NCBI RefSeq assembly: GCF_030063185.1
Contig: NZ_JASISP010000030.1
Location: 1 to 32,535 of the forward strand
Length of the DNA stretch: 32,535 nucleotides
Direction of reading: 5' to 3'
Source: Arthrobacter sp. H35-D1
Lineage (GTDB): Bacteria > Actinomycetota > Actinomycetes > Actinomycetales > Micrococcaceae
The notes under the pieces were generated by a model. That model ran no database searches. It was not told where the DNA came from and worked only from the letters and a program-made list of their open reading frames with translations. Positions 8,701 to 16,458 of the stretch are shown here, piece by piece. The first letter of the stretch is position 1. The number at the start of each line of letters is the position of its first letter. Both the position numbers and the translations under genes were made by a program.

Positions 8701-10800
8701 CTTGTAGATGAAGCCGGTGCGGATGACGTCTTCGTCGTCCAGTGCGGGCCGCACGGACGGGGAGGGGACAAAGGCCCACGTGTCCGGCTCGGACACGTTG
8801 AGTGCGTCCACCAAAGTGGAGATGGCTGCGTCGCGGTCTTGGCCGAACTTGGCGGAGTTTTCAAGTTCCTCCAGTGAGAGCACATCGGCGCCGGAGGCGG
8901 TGATGCCAGCCACCAACTTGTCTTGCTGGCGTTTGAGGTTCGCCGCATCGGCGGCACCGCGCTGCAGGCAGCCGGAGCGGACGGAGATGTTGTTCCCGTC
9001 CCGGTCGGTGTAGAACTTGCAGCTGGTGTTTTGATCGCCCGTGGTGGGGAAATAGTTCTCCACATTGAACGAGGCAACTTTCACGTTCCCGCCAACAGCA
9101 TCCGGGGTGTCTTGGCGGGTGTTGCCGAAGGCGATGGGCTGCACTTCGCCGGCATTGTCCGGGGTAAGGGCCTCCAACGGCTGGAACTTGTAGGCGTTGT
9201 TGCGGTTGTCAAAAATGACGGGTGCAATAAAGTCGGCACTTGAGCCAACGCGCATTGGTGTGCCTTGGCTCAGCCACGGAAGTGGGGTTGCGGATCCCGG
9301 GGCCCTGAGGAAGTTGGTGCTGGCGCCGTCGTCGAGCCTGATGGCGCGGGCAGCGTTCTCGGCAACCGTCGCCTCGTATTCCGCAGAACCAAAGGGTGCC
9401 ACGGCCGTGGGCTGGACCAACGCGGTGGTGCCCGTGGCGAGGCCCACCTCGCCGTAGTTGTTCAGGGTGTAGTTGTCGGTGATGGTGAACTCGCCCTGCG
9501 GTTCCACCAGCATGCCTTCGAGGGTTTCGCGTCCTGCATCGGTTGCCGGAACGGCAATGGCTGCGGCCTTGACCGCCTCAACAACGTCGGTCAGCAGAGT
9601 CATGCCGCCGGCGGGGACCTCGATCTCCGTGGTCGTGGTGGCATCATCGGCGTTGCCAAATTCCTTGACGAGGCCGCTCACTTGGACGTAGTCGCCGATT
9701 TTCACGGCGTCCATAGTGGCTGGGGAGTACACGAACACGCCGTCGGAGGCCTTGTGGGTCGCGGGATCAAGGTCTCCGCCGGTGCCTGGCGTCTGGATGA
9801 AGTAGCCGTTGAAGCCACCCGTGGGGTAGGCCGCGGTCACGACGCCCTTGGTGGTGACAGCGGTGCCCACCAACGGGCTGGTGGCGCCTGTGCCCTGGAT
9901 CTCGGCGATGCTCTTGTTGCCGGAGTCTTCCGGATCCGGGAGGGGTTCGGCGCCGCCCTGTGTTCCCGTGGGGCTCGGATCTTGCTTGGAGAAGTCAGCC
10001 GCGTTGTCATCCGTGTCCGCGAAGTCGGTGCGGTTCAGGGAGTTCGTGACGCTGGGCTTCGGGGCGGGAGCCGTCTCGAAGGTGTTGGAAGAGCCATAGC
10101 CGAGCACATCGACAATACCGTCAGTGCCCACCAGTGAGCCGGTGGCAAGATCCGCCGGCAGTTCCGCGGCCTGGTTGGAGAGGAACAGCGTTCCGGCGGA
10201 CCCGGAGGGGTTGATAGTGGTTTTGGTGTAGTCGGTCGCAGGAAGGTCCCGACCGTTGGCACCGTTGGAGCCGCCATTGATCAAAAAATAGTCGTTGGCC
10301 TTGATGATGCCGTAAAGGACAGCCACATCGTTTGGTGCTGCCGTTCCACCGGCCGAGCGGTACTGCAACGACCATCCGGTGAGGCTGATGTCCGCATCAG
10401 TGGGGTTGTGCAGTTCAATAAACTTGTTTTTGTAGGCCGCGTTGGCGCTGCCGCCGTTGACGTAGGCCTCGTTGATGATCACGTTCGGCACAGCCGGAGA
10501 TGCGGACAAGGCGTTGGCCGGTTTGTCTGTTAGGGGGACGGGAGCCGGGGGAGCGTCGCCTGGCGCGGGTTCCGCCGTCGTGCTTGCCGCTGCAGAGCCG
10601 GTGGAGTCCGGTGACTCCGGTGAAGCGGTGGCACCGGTGGTTGTTTCCGCGGGTGCCGGTGAAGCGGTGGCAACGGCGGTGGATTCCCCGGGTGCCGGGT
10701 CGTCGGTGGCCAGAGCCGGCGAGATCGCCAGCGGGGCCACGGCCAGGCCAAAGGCCACCACGGCCCCCAGTCCTGCCTTGATGAAGTTGTTGCTCGTCAT
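5725..10800 (-). CDS. Cell-wall-anchored ExeM/NucH-type nuclease fused to 5'-nucleotidase
   Basis: This 1691-residue surface protein has, in order: a Sec signal peptide (residues 1-31, cleavage after ALA); a lamin-tail domain (about 105-240); an ExeM/NucH-type accessory region (about 295-545); an endonuclease/exonuclease/phosphatase domain (about 572-897) with FNVENY, LEELEN, NHFKSKG, GDFNAY and SDHDPV motifs; a metallophosphatase domain (about 906-1175) with NDFHG, GDN, GNHEFD and GHTHK; a 5'-nucleotidase C-terminal domain (about 1210-1420); a Thr/Pro/Ser linker (1548-1600); a Gly/Ser/Asn repeat (1601-1654); and a sortase signal LASTG (1656-1660), a membrane helix and an RRK tail. It probably degrades extracellular DNA and dephosphorylates the nucleotides, supplying phosphate and nucleosides. 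GGAG before the ATG supports the start. No sortase gene is in the window. Confidence 0.93.
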   Translation of the reverse strand: MTSNNFIKAGLGAVVAFGLAVAPLAISPALATDDPAPGESTAVATASPAPAETTTGATASPESPDSTGSAAASTTAEPAPGDAPPAPVPLTDKPANALSASPAVPNVIINEAYVNGGSANAAYKNKFIELHNPTDADISLTGWSLQYRSAGGTAAPNDVAVLYGIIKANDYFLINGGSNGANGRDLPATDYTKTTINPSGSAGTLFLSNQAAELPADLATGSLVGTDGIVDVLGYGSSNTFETAPAPKPSVTNSLNRTDFADTDDNAADFSKQDPSPTGTQGGAEPLPDPEDSGNKSIAEIQGTGATSPLVGTAVTTKGVVTAAYPTGGFNGYFIQTPGTGGDLDPATHKASDGVFVYSPATMDAVKIGDYVQVSGLVKEFGNADDATTTTEIEVPAGGMTLLTDVVEAVKAAAIAVPATDAGRETLEGMLVEPQGEFTITDNYTLNNYGEVGLATGTTALVQPTAVAPFGSAEYEATVAENAARAIRLDDGASTNFLRAPGSATPLPWLSQGTPMRVGSSADFIAPVIFDNRNNAYKFQPLEALTPDNAGEVQPIAFGNTRQDTPDAVGGNVKVASFNVENYFPTTGDQNTSCKFYTDRDGNNISVRSGCLQRGAADAANLKRQQDKLVAGITASGADVLSLEELENSAKFGQDRDAAISTLVDALNVSEPDTWAFVPSPSVRPALDDEDVIRTGFIYKKKVAAPVGESVILDDAAFTGVARQPLAQSFKLAGAADSTKVLLIVNHFKSKGSALPGDDDEGQGNSNKARTAQATALVAFSTELQQSQGTNKVLLMGDFNAYQFEDPINVMTSAGYVDQGSKTGKHSYSYGGMVGSLDHILASPAANSLVSGADIWNINSTESVAMGYSRYNTNITNFYAPNQFSASDHDPVVVGLNMSTQPVGTKELNLLNINDFHGRIDKNTVKFAGTVEQLRAASGDAKTAFLSAGDNIGASLFASASQQDQPTIDVLNALGLQASAVGNHEFDKGYADLDGRVAEAANWPYLGANVYAKGTTDPVLDEYTIITVNGVKVAVIGAVTQETPTLVTPAGISMLDFGDPVEAVNRVAKEIADDQLADVIVAEFHEGAGMGTPDGATFEEEVAGGGAFAEIVEKTSPLVNAIFTGHTHKQYAWDAPIPGVTADAALKTRPILQTGSYGENIGQVQLFVDADTNAVTAYTQQIVPRTTEDDAALADEFPRVAEVQRIVDKALADAKVAGSVPVGEITADITTAQTFDPVTGEYSRDDRANESALGNLVGNALLDALKEEQTGGAEIGVVNPGGLRADLLYKNEGFPDGQVTYANANAVLPFVNNLYTTSLTGAQVKTMLEQQWQTNADGTIPSRPFLNLGLSDNMDYTYDSTRELGDHITSVVINGAPLDLERSYRVGTFGFLITGGDNFRVFTDGSNTKDSGLIDRDAWIAYLSDKSITAPIAPDFSRRGVDVVDAPASVTEGQEVTVGLQKLDLTSLGAPDSTEVTLRYEPSGSGGGTGFAVLAAAVLPAELGTFPVTDGAATLNFTVPEELNGGRFTITTDGGTYARLPITIPVTAGTGTPTPTPTESATPTTTPTPTESPTSTATPTPTASATPTTTESPTPTKSPSATSGSGNGAGNGAGNDSGNGSGTGAGTGAGNGSGTGAGNGSGTGAGNGSGNGSGDLASTGATALPLGIGALVLLGAGAAVAMAARRKAARH
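5839..5990 (-). repeat. Minisatellite encoding the Gly/Ser/Asn wall-spanning spacer
   Basis: Within the nuclease gene, a mostly 24-base unit (containing GCGCCGGTGCCGGATCCGTT) is repeated imperfectly and encodes runs such as GAGNGSGT. It sits between the Thr/Pro linker and the LASTG signal, where surface proteins carry a flexible wall-spanning segment. Near-identical units suggest recent expansion by slippage or recombination, so copy number may differ between strains. Confidence 0.85.
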
Positions 10801-10924
10801 GTCTCCAACTCTCGAAAGGGTGGCACGTCATTGTGCCGTGAGTGATGATGAACCGCAGACACTAGTTGGAGGCGCTCTGAAGAAGCAGCAAAAGTATGGT
10901 CCCCCCGACCATCCCTGCAGGGTC

Positions 10925-10964
10925 GTGTTTGAGCCAAACACATAGTTGTGAATCATTCATGAAC
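10925..10964 (-). promoter_or_regulatory. Palindrome and PHO-box-like direct repeat upstream of the nuclease gene
   Basis: GTGTTTG-AGC-CAAACAC (10925-10941) is a perfect inverted repeat. Next to it, on the minus strand, GTTCATGAATG and ATTCACAACTA (10964 down to 10943) are two adjacent 11-base units. They resemble the GTTCAYY direct repeats bound by PhoP in Streptomyces. Phosphate control would suit a nuclease/5'-nucleotidase, but only two units match and the second begins with A, so this is a weak inference. The site is about 140 bases from the start codon. Confidence 0.35.
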
Positions 10965-11174
10965 GGACGCTTGCGGTCAAGCAAATTCCGGCTTCTTGTT
11001 TGAAAACGGAAGAAAAAGTGTCAAAGAGTGACTTGCGCAGGCCAAGTCCGGGGAGGATGTTCGAACAAGTGCCTTTGCTGTTGAGGTGGCGGGCGCCCGC
11101 GCATTCGGCAAGCTTCCTGTGCCGGCCACCCCCGGAGTGCAAAAAAGATTTTAGAACCCGATTCCAAAAAACTG

Positions 11175-11210
11175 TTGCCCAAATCACAAACTTAAACTAG
11201 ACTCTAGTTT
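11175..11210 (+). promoter_or_regulatory. Promoter with perfect 17-bp palindromic operator before the acyl-CoA dehydrogenase
   Basis: TTGCCC (11175-11180) and TAGACT (11198-11203), separated by 17 bases, form a plausible sigma-70 type promoter. The perfect palindrome AAACTAGACTCTAGTTT (11194-11210) covers the -10 element and the likely start point, so a bound repressor would block transcription. A 13-of-17 match to this palindrome lies in the promoter spacer of the hydratase gene near 22451. The TetR protein at 15807 is the obvious local candidate to bind it. Confidence 0.65.
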
Positions 11211-11230
11211 CAGTTAACAAATATCCCGCT

Positions 11231-11264
11231 GGACGGGCCACCTCCCCTCCGGGAGGGTCCGTCC
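11231..11264 (+). other. 5'-UTR hairpin ahead of the acyl-CoA dehydrogenase
   Basis: GGACGG (11231-11236) pairs with CCGTCC (11259-11264), and CCTCCC (11241-11246) pairs with GGGAGG (11251-11256) around a CTCC loop. It lies between the predicted transcription start and the GGAG ribosome-binding site at 11273. It could stabilise the leader or act as a weak attenuator; there is no T-run after it. Confidence 0.4.
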
Positions 11265-11283
11265 GTGATTTTGGAGTGATTAG

Positions 11284-13491
11284 ATGCCGCTGTCCCTCAC
11301 CGAAGAGCACGCCGATCTGGCTGCCGCCGTTTCTGAATTCGCTGATCGGTTCGCCGACATCCTGCAGACGCGCGAACTATTCGACGCTTACGGTGCAGGC
11401 GGCCGCCCCGCACACTGGGGCGAGCTGGTAGACAACGGACTCCACTCCCTGCACATTAGCGAGGAACGCGGAGGGCAGGGCGGCAGCGTTGCCGATACCG
11501 CGATCGTGGTTGAAGAATTTGGGCGCCGATTGGTGCCCGGACCCTATGTATCCACCGTTCTGGCCAGTGCGGCTGTGGCGGGAGCCGCCGAATGCAAGGC
11601 ATCCACGCACGGCCTGGACATCTTCGCGGAGGGGGCCACCGGGGCCTTGGTCATGCCCACCTCCGCCATCACTGCCGCAACCACCGGTGAAGGATGGACA
11701 CTGAACGGACGCGTGGAAGTGGCGTCGCTGCTTTCGGCTGAATGGCTCGTTGTCGGTTTCAATGACGGGACGGCAACCCGCTTTGCCCTTGTTGCCGCCG
11801 AGAGCGCGGGCCTGTCCAAAACGGCTGGCAGCTGCACGGACCTGACCCGCGACGCCGGAACGCTGATCCTGGACTCCCTGGAGATTAACGCCAATGACGT
11901 TTTGGCGGGCCTCGACGCGCAGCATGTTCAAACCCTGCAGGCCGGCCTGCTCGCCGCAGAGGCCGCGGGCATCATGCGCTGGGCCGTGGAAGCCACCACG
12001 GAGTACGTCAAAATCCGCGAACAGTTCGGCAAGCCCGTGGGTTCCTTCCAAGCCGTCAAGCACAAGTGCGCCAACTTGCTCATCGCCTCCGAACTGGCCA
12101 CTGCTGCCGCCTGGTCGGCGCTGGTGGCCATGGACCAGGACGCAGACCAGCAGGCGCTCGCGGCCGGCTCCGCCATTCAAGCGGGCATTGTCCCGGCAGT
12201 GGACGCGCTGACGGAGGCCGTCACCATCTTTGGCGGCATTGGCTACACCTGGGAGCACGACGCCCACCTGTACCTGCGCCGCGCCATCACCCTGGCTGCG
12301 CAGGTGGCGCCCGTCAGCGCCCGTGTGGAAGCCTTGGGTCGCGTTGCACTGAATTTGGACCGCCGCATCGACATTGAACTCCCGGATGAAGATCCCGCCT
12401 TCCGCCAGCGCATCAGTACGCTCCTTGACCAAGCCTGCGACCTGAAGAATGAGCACGACGGCGGGCGGTGGAATTCACGCGGCTCGCAACGCACATTCCT
12501 GGCCGAAAACGGGCTTGCGGCCCCGCATTGGCCGGCCCCGTACGGCCTCGGTGCCAGCCCGGCGGAGCAGGTGGTCATCGCCCAGGAATATGCTCGGCGG
12601 AAATTGACCCAGCCCTCGTCGGTCATCGGCGAGTGGGCCATGCCCACCATCCTCGCCTACGGCAGCGACACGGTGAAGGAGCAGTTTGCCCTTCCCACCC
12701 TGCGCGGCGAGCTCATCTGGTGCCAGCTGTTCTCCGAGCCCGGCGCGGGCTCCGATCTCGCTGGCCTGTCCACACGCGCCGTGAAGGTCGACGGCGGCTG
12801 GGAGCTGAAGGGGCAAAAGGTGTGGACCTCCGGGGCCCACGAGGCGGACTGGGGCATCTGCCTGGCACGCACCGACGCCGACGTGCCCAAGCACAAGGGC
12901 CTGAGCTACTTTCTCGTTGACATGCGCGCCAAGGGTGTGGACATCCGGCCACTGAAGCAGTCCACGGGCGAGGCCGAATTCAATGAGGTCTTCCTGGACT
13001 CCGTGTTCGTCCCGGACGCACTCCTGCTGGGCGAACCTGGCCAAGGCTGGCGAATCACGGCCACCACGCTGCAGAACGAGCGCACCCAGATCTCCTCCGG
13101 CGTTTCGGCCGGAACAGAAGAGTCCCTGCGCCGGCTCATCAGCGACGGCGGTTGTGCGGGCGCCGCTGACGAGGCTTACGCGGCGCTGGGCCGCATTGTG
13201 GCCGTGAGCTCCGCCATTGGCGCCCTGAACCTGCGCGAAACGCTGCGCCAGGTCAACGGTCTCCAGCCCGGAGTCGGTTCCTCCCTCGCCAAGGTTGCCC
13301 ACGCCCGGCTCTCCCGTGAAGCCGCCACGGTGGTTCTGCAACTGGCCGGACCGGCAGCCCTGTTTACCCAGGCTCCGGGGGACGCCGTGACAGGGCTGCT
13401 GGGTGTGCCCCAGGTCCTCATTGGCGGCGGCACGGTTGAAATCCAGCTCAATGTCATCGCCGAACGCATCCTTGGCCTGCCCCGGGGCTAG
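11284..13491 (+). CDS. Fused two-domain acyl-CoA dehydrogenase
   Basis: This 735-residue protein consists of two acyl-CoA dehydrogenase units joined head to tail. The N-terminal half (about 1-360) carries REQFGKPVGSFQAVKH and GGIGYTWEHD, with Glu324 in the position of the conserved acidic motif. The C-terminal half (about 370-735) carries SEPGAGSDLAG, GQKVWTSGA and a terminal GGTVEIQLN-x-IAERILGLPR. Separate paired subunits of this kind form alpha2-beta2 enzymes in actinobacteria (for example ChsE1-ChsE2 of cholesterol side-chain degradation) that oxidise bulky or branched acyl-CoAs. The fusion suggests the same active-site arrangement within one chain. The usual Arg of the EIQRN motif is Leu. 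GGAG 7 bases before the ATG supports the start. Electrons should go to the EtfBA pair encoded downstream. The substrate is not known. Confidence 0.92.
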   Translation: MPLSLTEEHADLAAAVSEFADRFADILQTRELFDAYGAGGRPAHWGELVDNGLHSLHISEERGGQGGSVADTAIVVEEFGRRLVPGPYVSTVLASAAVAGAAECKASTHGLDIFAEGATGALVMPTSAITAATTGEGWTLNGRVEVASLLSAEWLVVGFNDGTATRFALVAAESAGLSKTAGSCTDLTRDAGTLILDSLEINANDVLAGLDAQHVQTLQAGLLAAEAAGIMRWAVEATTEYVKIREQFGKPVGSFQAVKHKCANLLIASELATAAAWSALVAMDQDADQQALAAGSAIQAGIVPAVDALTEAVTIFGGIGYTWEHDAHLYLRRAITLAAQVAPVSARVEALGRVALNLDRRIDIELPDEDPAFRQRISTLLDQACDLKNEHDGGRWNSRGSQRTFLAENGLAAPHWPAPYGLGASPAEQVVIAQEYARRKLTQPSSVIGEWAMPTILAYGSDTVKEQFALPTLRGELIWCQLFSEPGAGSDLAGLSTRAVKVDGGWELKGQKVWTSGAHEADWGICLARTDADVPKHKGLSYFLVDMRAKGVDIRPLKQSTGEAEFNEVFLDSVFVPDALLLGEPGQGWRITATTLQNERTQISSGVSAGTEESLRRLISDGGCAGAADEAYAALGRIVAVSSAIGALNLRETLRQVNGLQPGVGSSLAKVAHARLSREAATVVLQLAGPAALFTQAPGDAVTGLLGVPQVLIGGGTVEIQLNVIAERILGLPRG

Positions 13492-13572
13492 GCACCGCAC
13501 CCGCCGCAGGAACCGCGCGGCGAGGAACAATCCTTCAGTAATCTAAGTTTCACCGAAAGGAACACTTTTCGC

Positions 13573-15729
13573 ATGACAACGATGACAGGCGAGGCCGCCA
13601 CATTGAAGAACCTTGACACGGCAAGGCTGAGGGAGCTTGTTGAGCCCCGAAGCATTGTGATCATCGGTGCCAACTCGAAGTCCAGCTGGTCCCACTTCAC
13701 CCATTCCAACCTCCTGGCAGGCGGCTTTGAAGGGGAGCTGTACATGGTCAACCGGCGCGGCGAGGAGTGCCACGGCCAGCCGTCTTTCACCTCGATCGCT
13801 GAACTCCCCGCCGTGCCCGATCTGGCCATTGTGCTCACCGGCGTCAACTCGTTGGAGACCATCCTTGAAGAGGCCAGGGTCAAAGGCATCCGCAACCTGG
13901 TCATGCTGGCCTCCGGCCTCGGCGAGGCCGGAGCGGAGGGTCAGGCGCTACAGGCGCGGCTCGTGGAGCTGGCCCGCGAAGCCGGCCAACTCATCCTGGG
14001 CCCGAACAACCTGGGCTTCGTGAACTCCCATGCGAAGGTAGCCGCGTTCAGCCACATGACGCAGATGCCCATGATCGCCGGAGGTGTCGGCGTGGCCAGC
14101 CAATCCGGAGCCCTGGCCATCTACCTGCTGCCGCACATGGCCTCTCGCGGGGTGGGCTGCTCTACGGCCGTCACGGTAGGCAACGAGGCCATGATCACCG
14201 CCATCGACGTCATGGACATGCTCGTTGACGACCCGGACACCCGCGTTATTGCCGCCTACCTGGAGCAAATCTCCGACCCGGGGCACTTCCTGTCCGTGGC
14301 GCAACGCGCCCGCCTGGCGGGCAAGCCCATCGTGGTGTTCAAGGCCGGGCGCGGGGAGGCCTCCGCCCGCGTGGCAGCCGCCCACACCGGCTCGCTCGTA
14401 GGAGATGACAAGATCATCGACGCCGCGTGCAGGCAGTTCGGCGTGGTGCGGGTTGACAACATCGAGGACTTGGTGGCGACTTCCGGGATCATGGAATCCC
14501 ACGGCCGGATTTCCGGCAATCGCATGGGCGTGGTGACGGGATCCGGCGCCATGTGCGCACTGATCGCCGAGAAGGCCGAGGAGGCGGGACTGGACATGCC
14601 CGCCCCTGCCGAGAACACTGTGCGGGCCCTGCACGACGCCGGCCTGCCCACGTTCTCCACCGTCAACAACCCCATGGACACCACCGGATACATCTCGGTG
14701 GACCCGACCATCATGACCAAGGCCAACCAGTGCTTCATTGACGACGACAACTTTGACTTCATCGTCATCAACAGCGGCTGGCCCATGAGTCAGCCCATGG
14801 CAGACATGGGGCGCCTGAACCAGGATGAGCTGCACCGCCAGCTGACCTCATCGCCGAAGCCCGTCATCGGCATGAGCTTCCTGCCCACCGAGGTGACCGA
14901 TTTTGGGCGTGCTTTCGCCAACGAACACGGCCTGCCGCATGCTTCGGATTCCTTTGACCGCGGCATCCCTGCCGTGGCTCGCAGCGCCTGGTGGAGCAAG
15001 CGGTCGGATGAACTCGCCAGCGACCCCGTGGTTGCACCGGCAGGCGTGATTGAGAAGCCGTCCGGTGCCGAAAGTTGGAGTGAAATTGAGGCCGGCGCGT
15101 TCCTGCGCAAGCACGGCGTTCCCTATGTTCCCGCCGCCATCGCCACGTCTGCCGCGGAGGCCGTTGCGGCGGCCGGTGACATGGGTTACCCAGTGGTCCT
15201 CAAGATCGCCTCCGAAGACATTGCGCACAAGACGGAGGTGGGCGGAGTCCGGCTCATGCTGCGCGACGCCGAGGCCGTCACCGAGGCGTACAACTTCATT
15301 ATGGCCTCCGTGGCAGATCTCGCCCCAGAGGCGCACATCCAGGGTGTGGCCGTCTCGCCCATGCGGCCCGCCGGGAACGAACTGCTCGTGGGAATTGTCC
15401 GGGACCCGCACTGGGGACTGGTGCTCGCCGTCGGATTTGGCGGCGTCATGGTGGAGATCCTCAAGGACTCCGCACTGCGCCTGCTGCCCGTGGGGCCGGC
15501 CGAGATCCGCCGCATGCTCGAATCCCTCAAGGGCATTGACCTGCTGACAGGTTTTCGCGGAAATGCCGCGACGGACCTGGACAAGCTGGCCGAGACCATC
15601 TTCCGGATTTCACAGGTGGCAGTGGGTCTCGGCGACGAGCTCGAAGAGCTGGAAATCAACCCGCTGCGTGTAGCCGGCGACGAGATTGAGGCGCTCGACG
15701 CCCTGATCCGTTGGAAGGACAAGTCATGA
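13573..15729 (+). CDS. ADP-forming acyl-CoA ligase (acetate-CoA ligase family)
   Basis: The 718-residue protein has the domain order of single-chain ADP-forming acyl-CoA synthetases: an N-terminal CoA-binding domain (about 20-120), succinyl-CoA-ligase-like domains (about 150-460) with the likely phosphohistidine His271 in AAAHTGSL, and a C-terminal ATP-grasp domain (about 500-715) with GYPVVLKIASEDIAHKTEVG and LEELEINPLRV. It activates a carboxylic acid to its CoA thioester with ATP giving ADP and phosphate. Relatives include feruloyl-CoA synthetase FerA of Sphingobium and acetyl-CoA synthetases, so the acid could be aromatic or aliphatic. A GAAAGGA about 11 bases before the ATG supports the start. 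It follows the dehydrogenase by 81 bases with no terminator between, and probably belongs to the same transcript as the activation step. Confidence 0.9.
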   Translation: MTTMTGEAATLKNLDTARLRELVEPRSIVIIGANSKSSWSHFTHSNLLAGGFEGELYMVNRRGEECHGQPSFTSIAELPAVPDLAIVLTGVNSLETILEEARVKGIRNLVMLASGLGEAGAEGQALQARLVELAREAGQLILGPNNLGFVNSHAKVAAFSHMTQMPMIAGGVGVASQSGALAIYLLPHMASRGVGCSTAVTVGNEAMITAIDVMDMLVDDPDTRVIAAYLEQISDPGHFLSVAQRARLAGKPIVVFKAGRGEASARVAAAHTGSLVGDDKIIDAACRQFGVVRVDNIEDLVATSGIMESHGRISGNRMGVVTGSGAMCALIAEKAEEAGLDMPAPAENTVRALHDAGLPTFSTVNNPMDTTGYISVDPTIMTKANQCFIDDDNFDFIVINSGWPMSQPMADMGRLNQDELHRQLTSSPKPVIGMSFLPTEVTDFGRAFANEHGLPHASDSFDRGIPAVARSAWWSKRSDELASDPVVAPAGVIEKPSGAESWSEIEAGAFLRKHGVPYVPAAIATSAAEAVAAAGDMGYPVVLKIASEDIAHKTEVGGVRLMLRDAEAVTEAYNFIMASVADLAPEAHIQGVAVSPMRPAGNELLVGIVRDPHWGLVLAVGFGGVMVEILKDSALRLLPVGPAEIRRMLESLKGIDLLTGFRGNAATDLDKLAETIFRISQVAVGLGDELEELEINPLRVAGDEIEALDALIRWKDKS

Positions 15730-15768
15730 AAGCCGCTGAACGCGTCTGCTTCAAGGCCCGGTGGTAGC

Positions 15769-15781
15769 GTTGGTAACCAAC
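15769..15781 (+). promoter_or_regulatory. Palindrome GTTGGT-A-ACCAAC before the TetR gene
   Basis: A perfect 6-bp inverted repeat around a single A lies 25 bases before the TetR start codon. Its sequence is unlike the palindromes at 11194 and 22451, so it may be a separate autoregulatory site or belong to another regulator. A GATATA sequence at 15784 could be the -10 of a tetR promoter, but no good -35 is visible. Confidence 0.45.
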
Positions 15782-15806
15782 CGGATATATACGCAGGAGG
15801 CGAACC

Positions 15807-16421
15807 ATGACCGGAGTGCTATCTGGGGAAAGGATCCAGCTTCCCGCCTATCAAAAGCTGCGACGGCAACGGATTCTGGATGCGGCGAAATCGCTGCTGC
15901 GCAACCACGAGTACGAATCGATCCAGATTCGCGACGTCGCAGCGGAATCGAACGTCGCCCTGGGAACGCTCTACAGGTACTTCTCCTCGAAGGAACACCT
16001 GTATGCGAATGTCGTGTACGACTGGAGCCTGCCGTTCAACGCGGCGGAGCCGGCGCAGGCGGCGAACCTCAACACGATCGAGTGCATCTCCCGGCGGCTG
16101 CGCATGGCGTTGGCTGCGTTCGAACGGCAGCCGAATTTCTACAAGGCCATTCTGATGCTGCGCTCCACGAACGATCCGGACGTCGCGGCGCTCATGCAGC
16201 AACTTGGCACGGTGCTCGAGGAACCTATTCTCTCGGACCTTTCCATGCTGCCACCGGACGAGGCCTCGGACATTACGGCCATGGTCTGGTGCGTCTTGAT
16301 GGACCTGGTCGCCAGACTGCTGTCCGGAGACAAGACCATGGACGAGGCGCTGCGGATCTCGGACAGGTTCGTGCAGATGGTCGGCTTGCGGCTGGCGCAG
16401 TTCGAGGCCGAAACCGCGTAG
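15807..16421 (+). CDS. TetR family transcriptional regulator, KstR-like
   Basis: This 204-residue protein has a TetR DNA-binding domain at about residues 18-65, with the recognition region IRDVAAESNVALGTLYRYFSSKEHLYANVV. The C-terminal half (about 70-204) is the ligand-binding domain and recalls KstR-type regulators, which sense CoA thioesters of sterol or fatty-acid breakdown. AGGAGG 6 bases before the ATG gives a strong start. It lies in the middle of the catabolic block, so it most likely represses these genes and is released by a pathway acyl-CoA. The matching palindromes in the promoters at 11194 and 22451 are candidate targets. An activator role cannot be excluded. Confidence 0.9.
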   Translation: MTGVLSGERIQLPAYQKLRRQRILDAAKSLLRNHEYESIQIRDVAAESNVALGTLYRYFSSKEHLYANVVYDWSLPFNAAEPAQAANLNTIECISRRLRMALAAFERQPNFYKAILMLRSTNDPDVAALMQQLGTVLEEPILSDLSMLPPDEASDITAMVWCVLMDLVARLLSGDKTMDEALRISDRFVQMVGLRLAQFEAETA

Positions 16422-16458
16422 CCGCCCCACCGGCCATGCCCTGCCAGGAGGTGGCGGC

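Larger units (their letters stand above)
10801..11283. other. 483-base divergent intergenic region
   Basis: No convincing gene was found here; the short open frames have no homology-like composition. The nuclease side holds a possible PHO-box-like repeat and a small palindrome. The dehydrogenase side holds a promoter with a perfect palindrome and a 5'-UTR hairpin, described separately. The middle (about 10965-11170) is A-rich compared with its surroundings, and I see no further structure in it. Confidence 0.6.
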
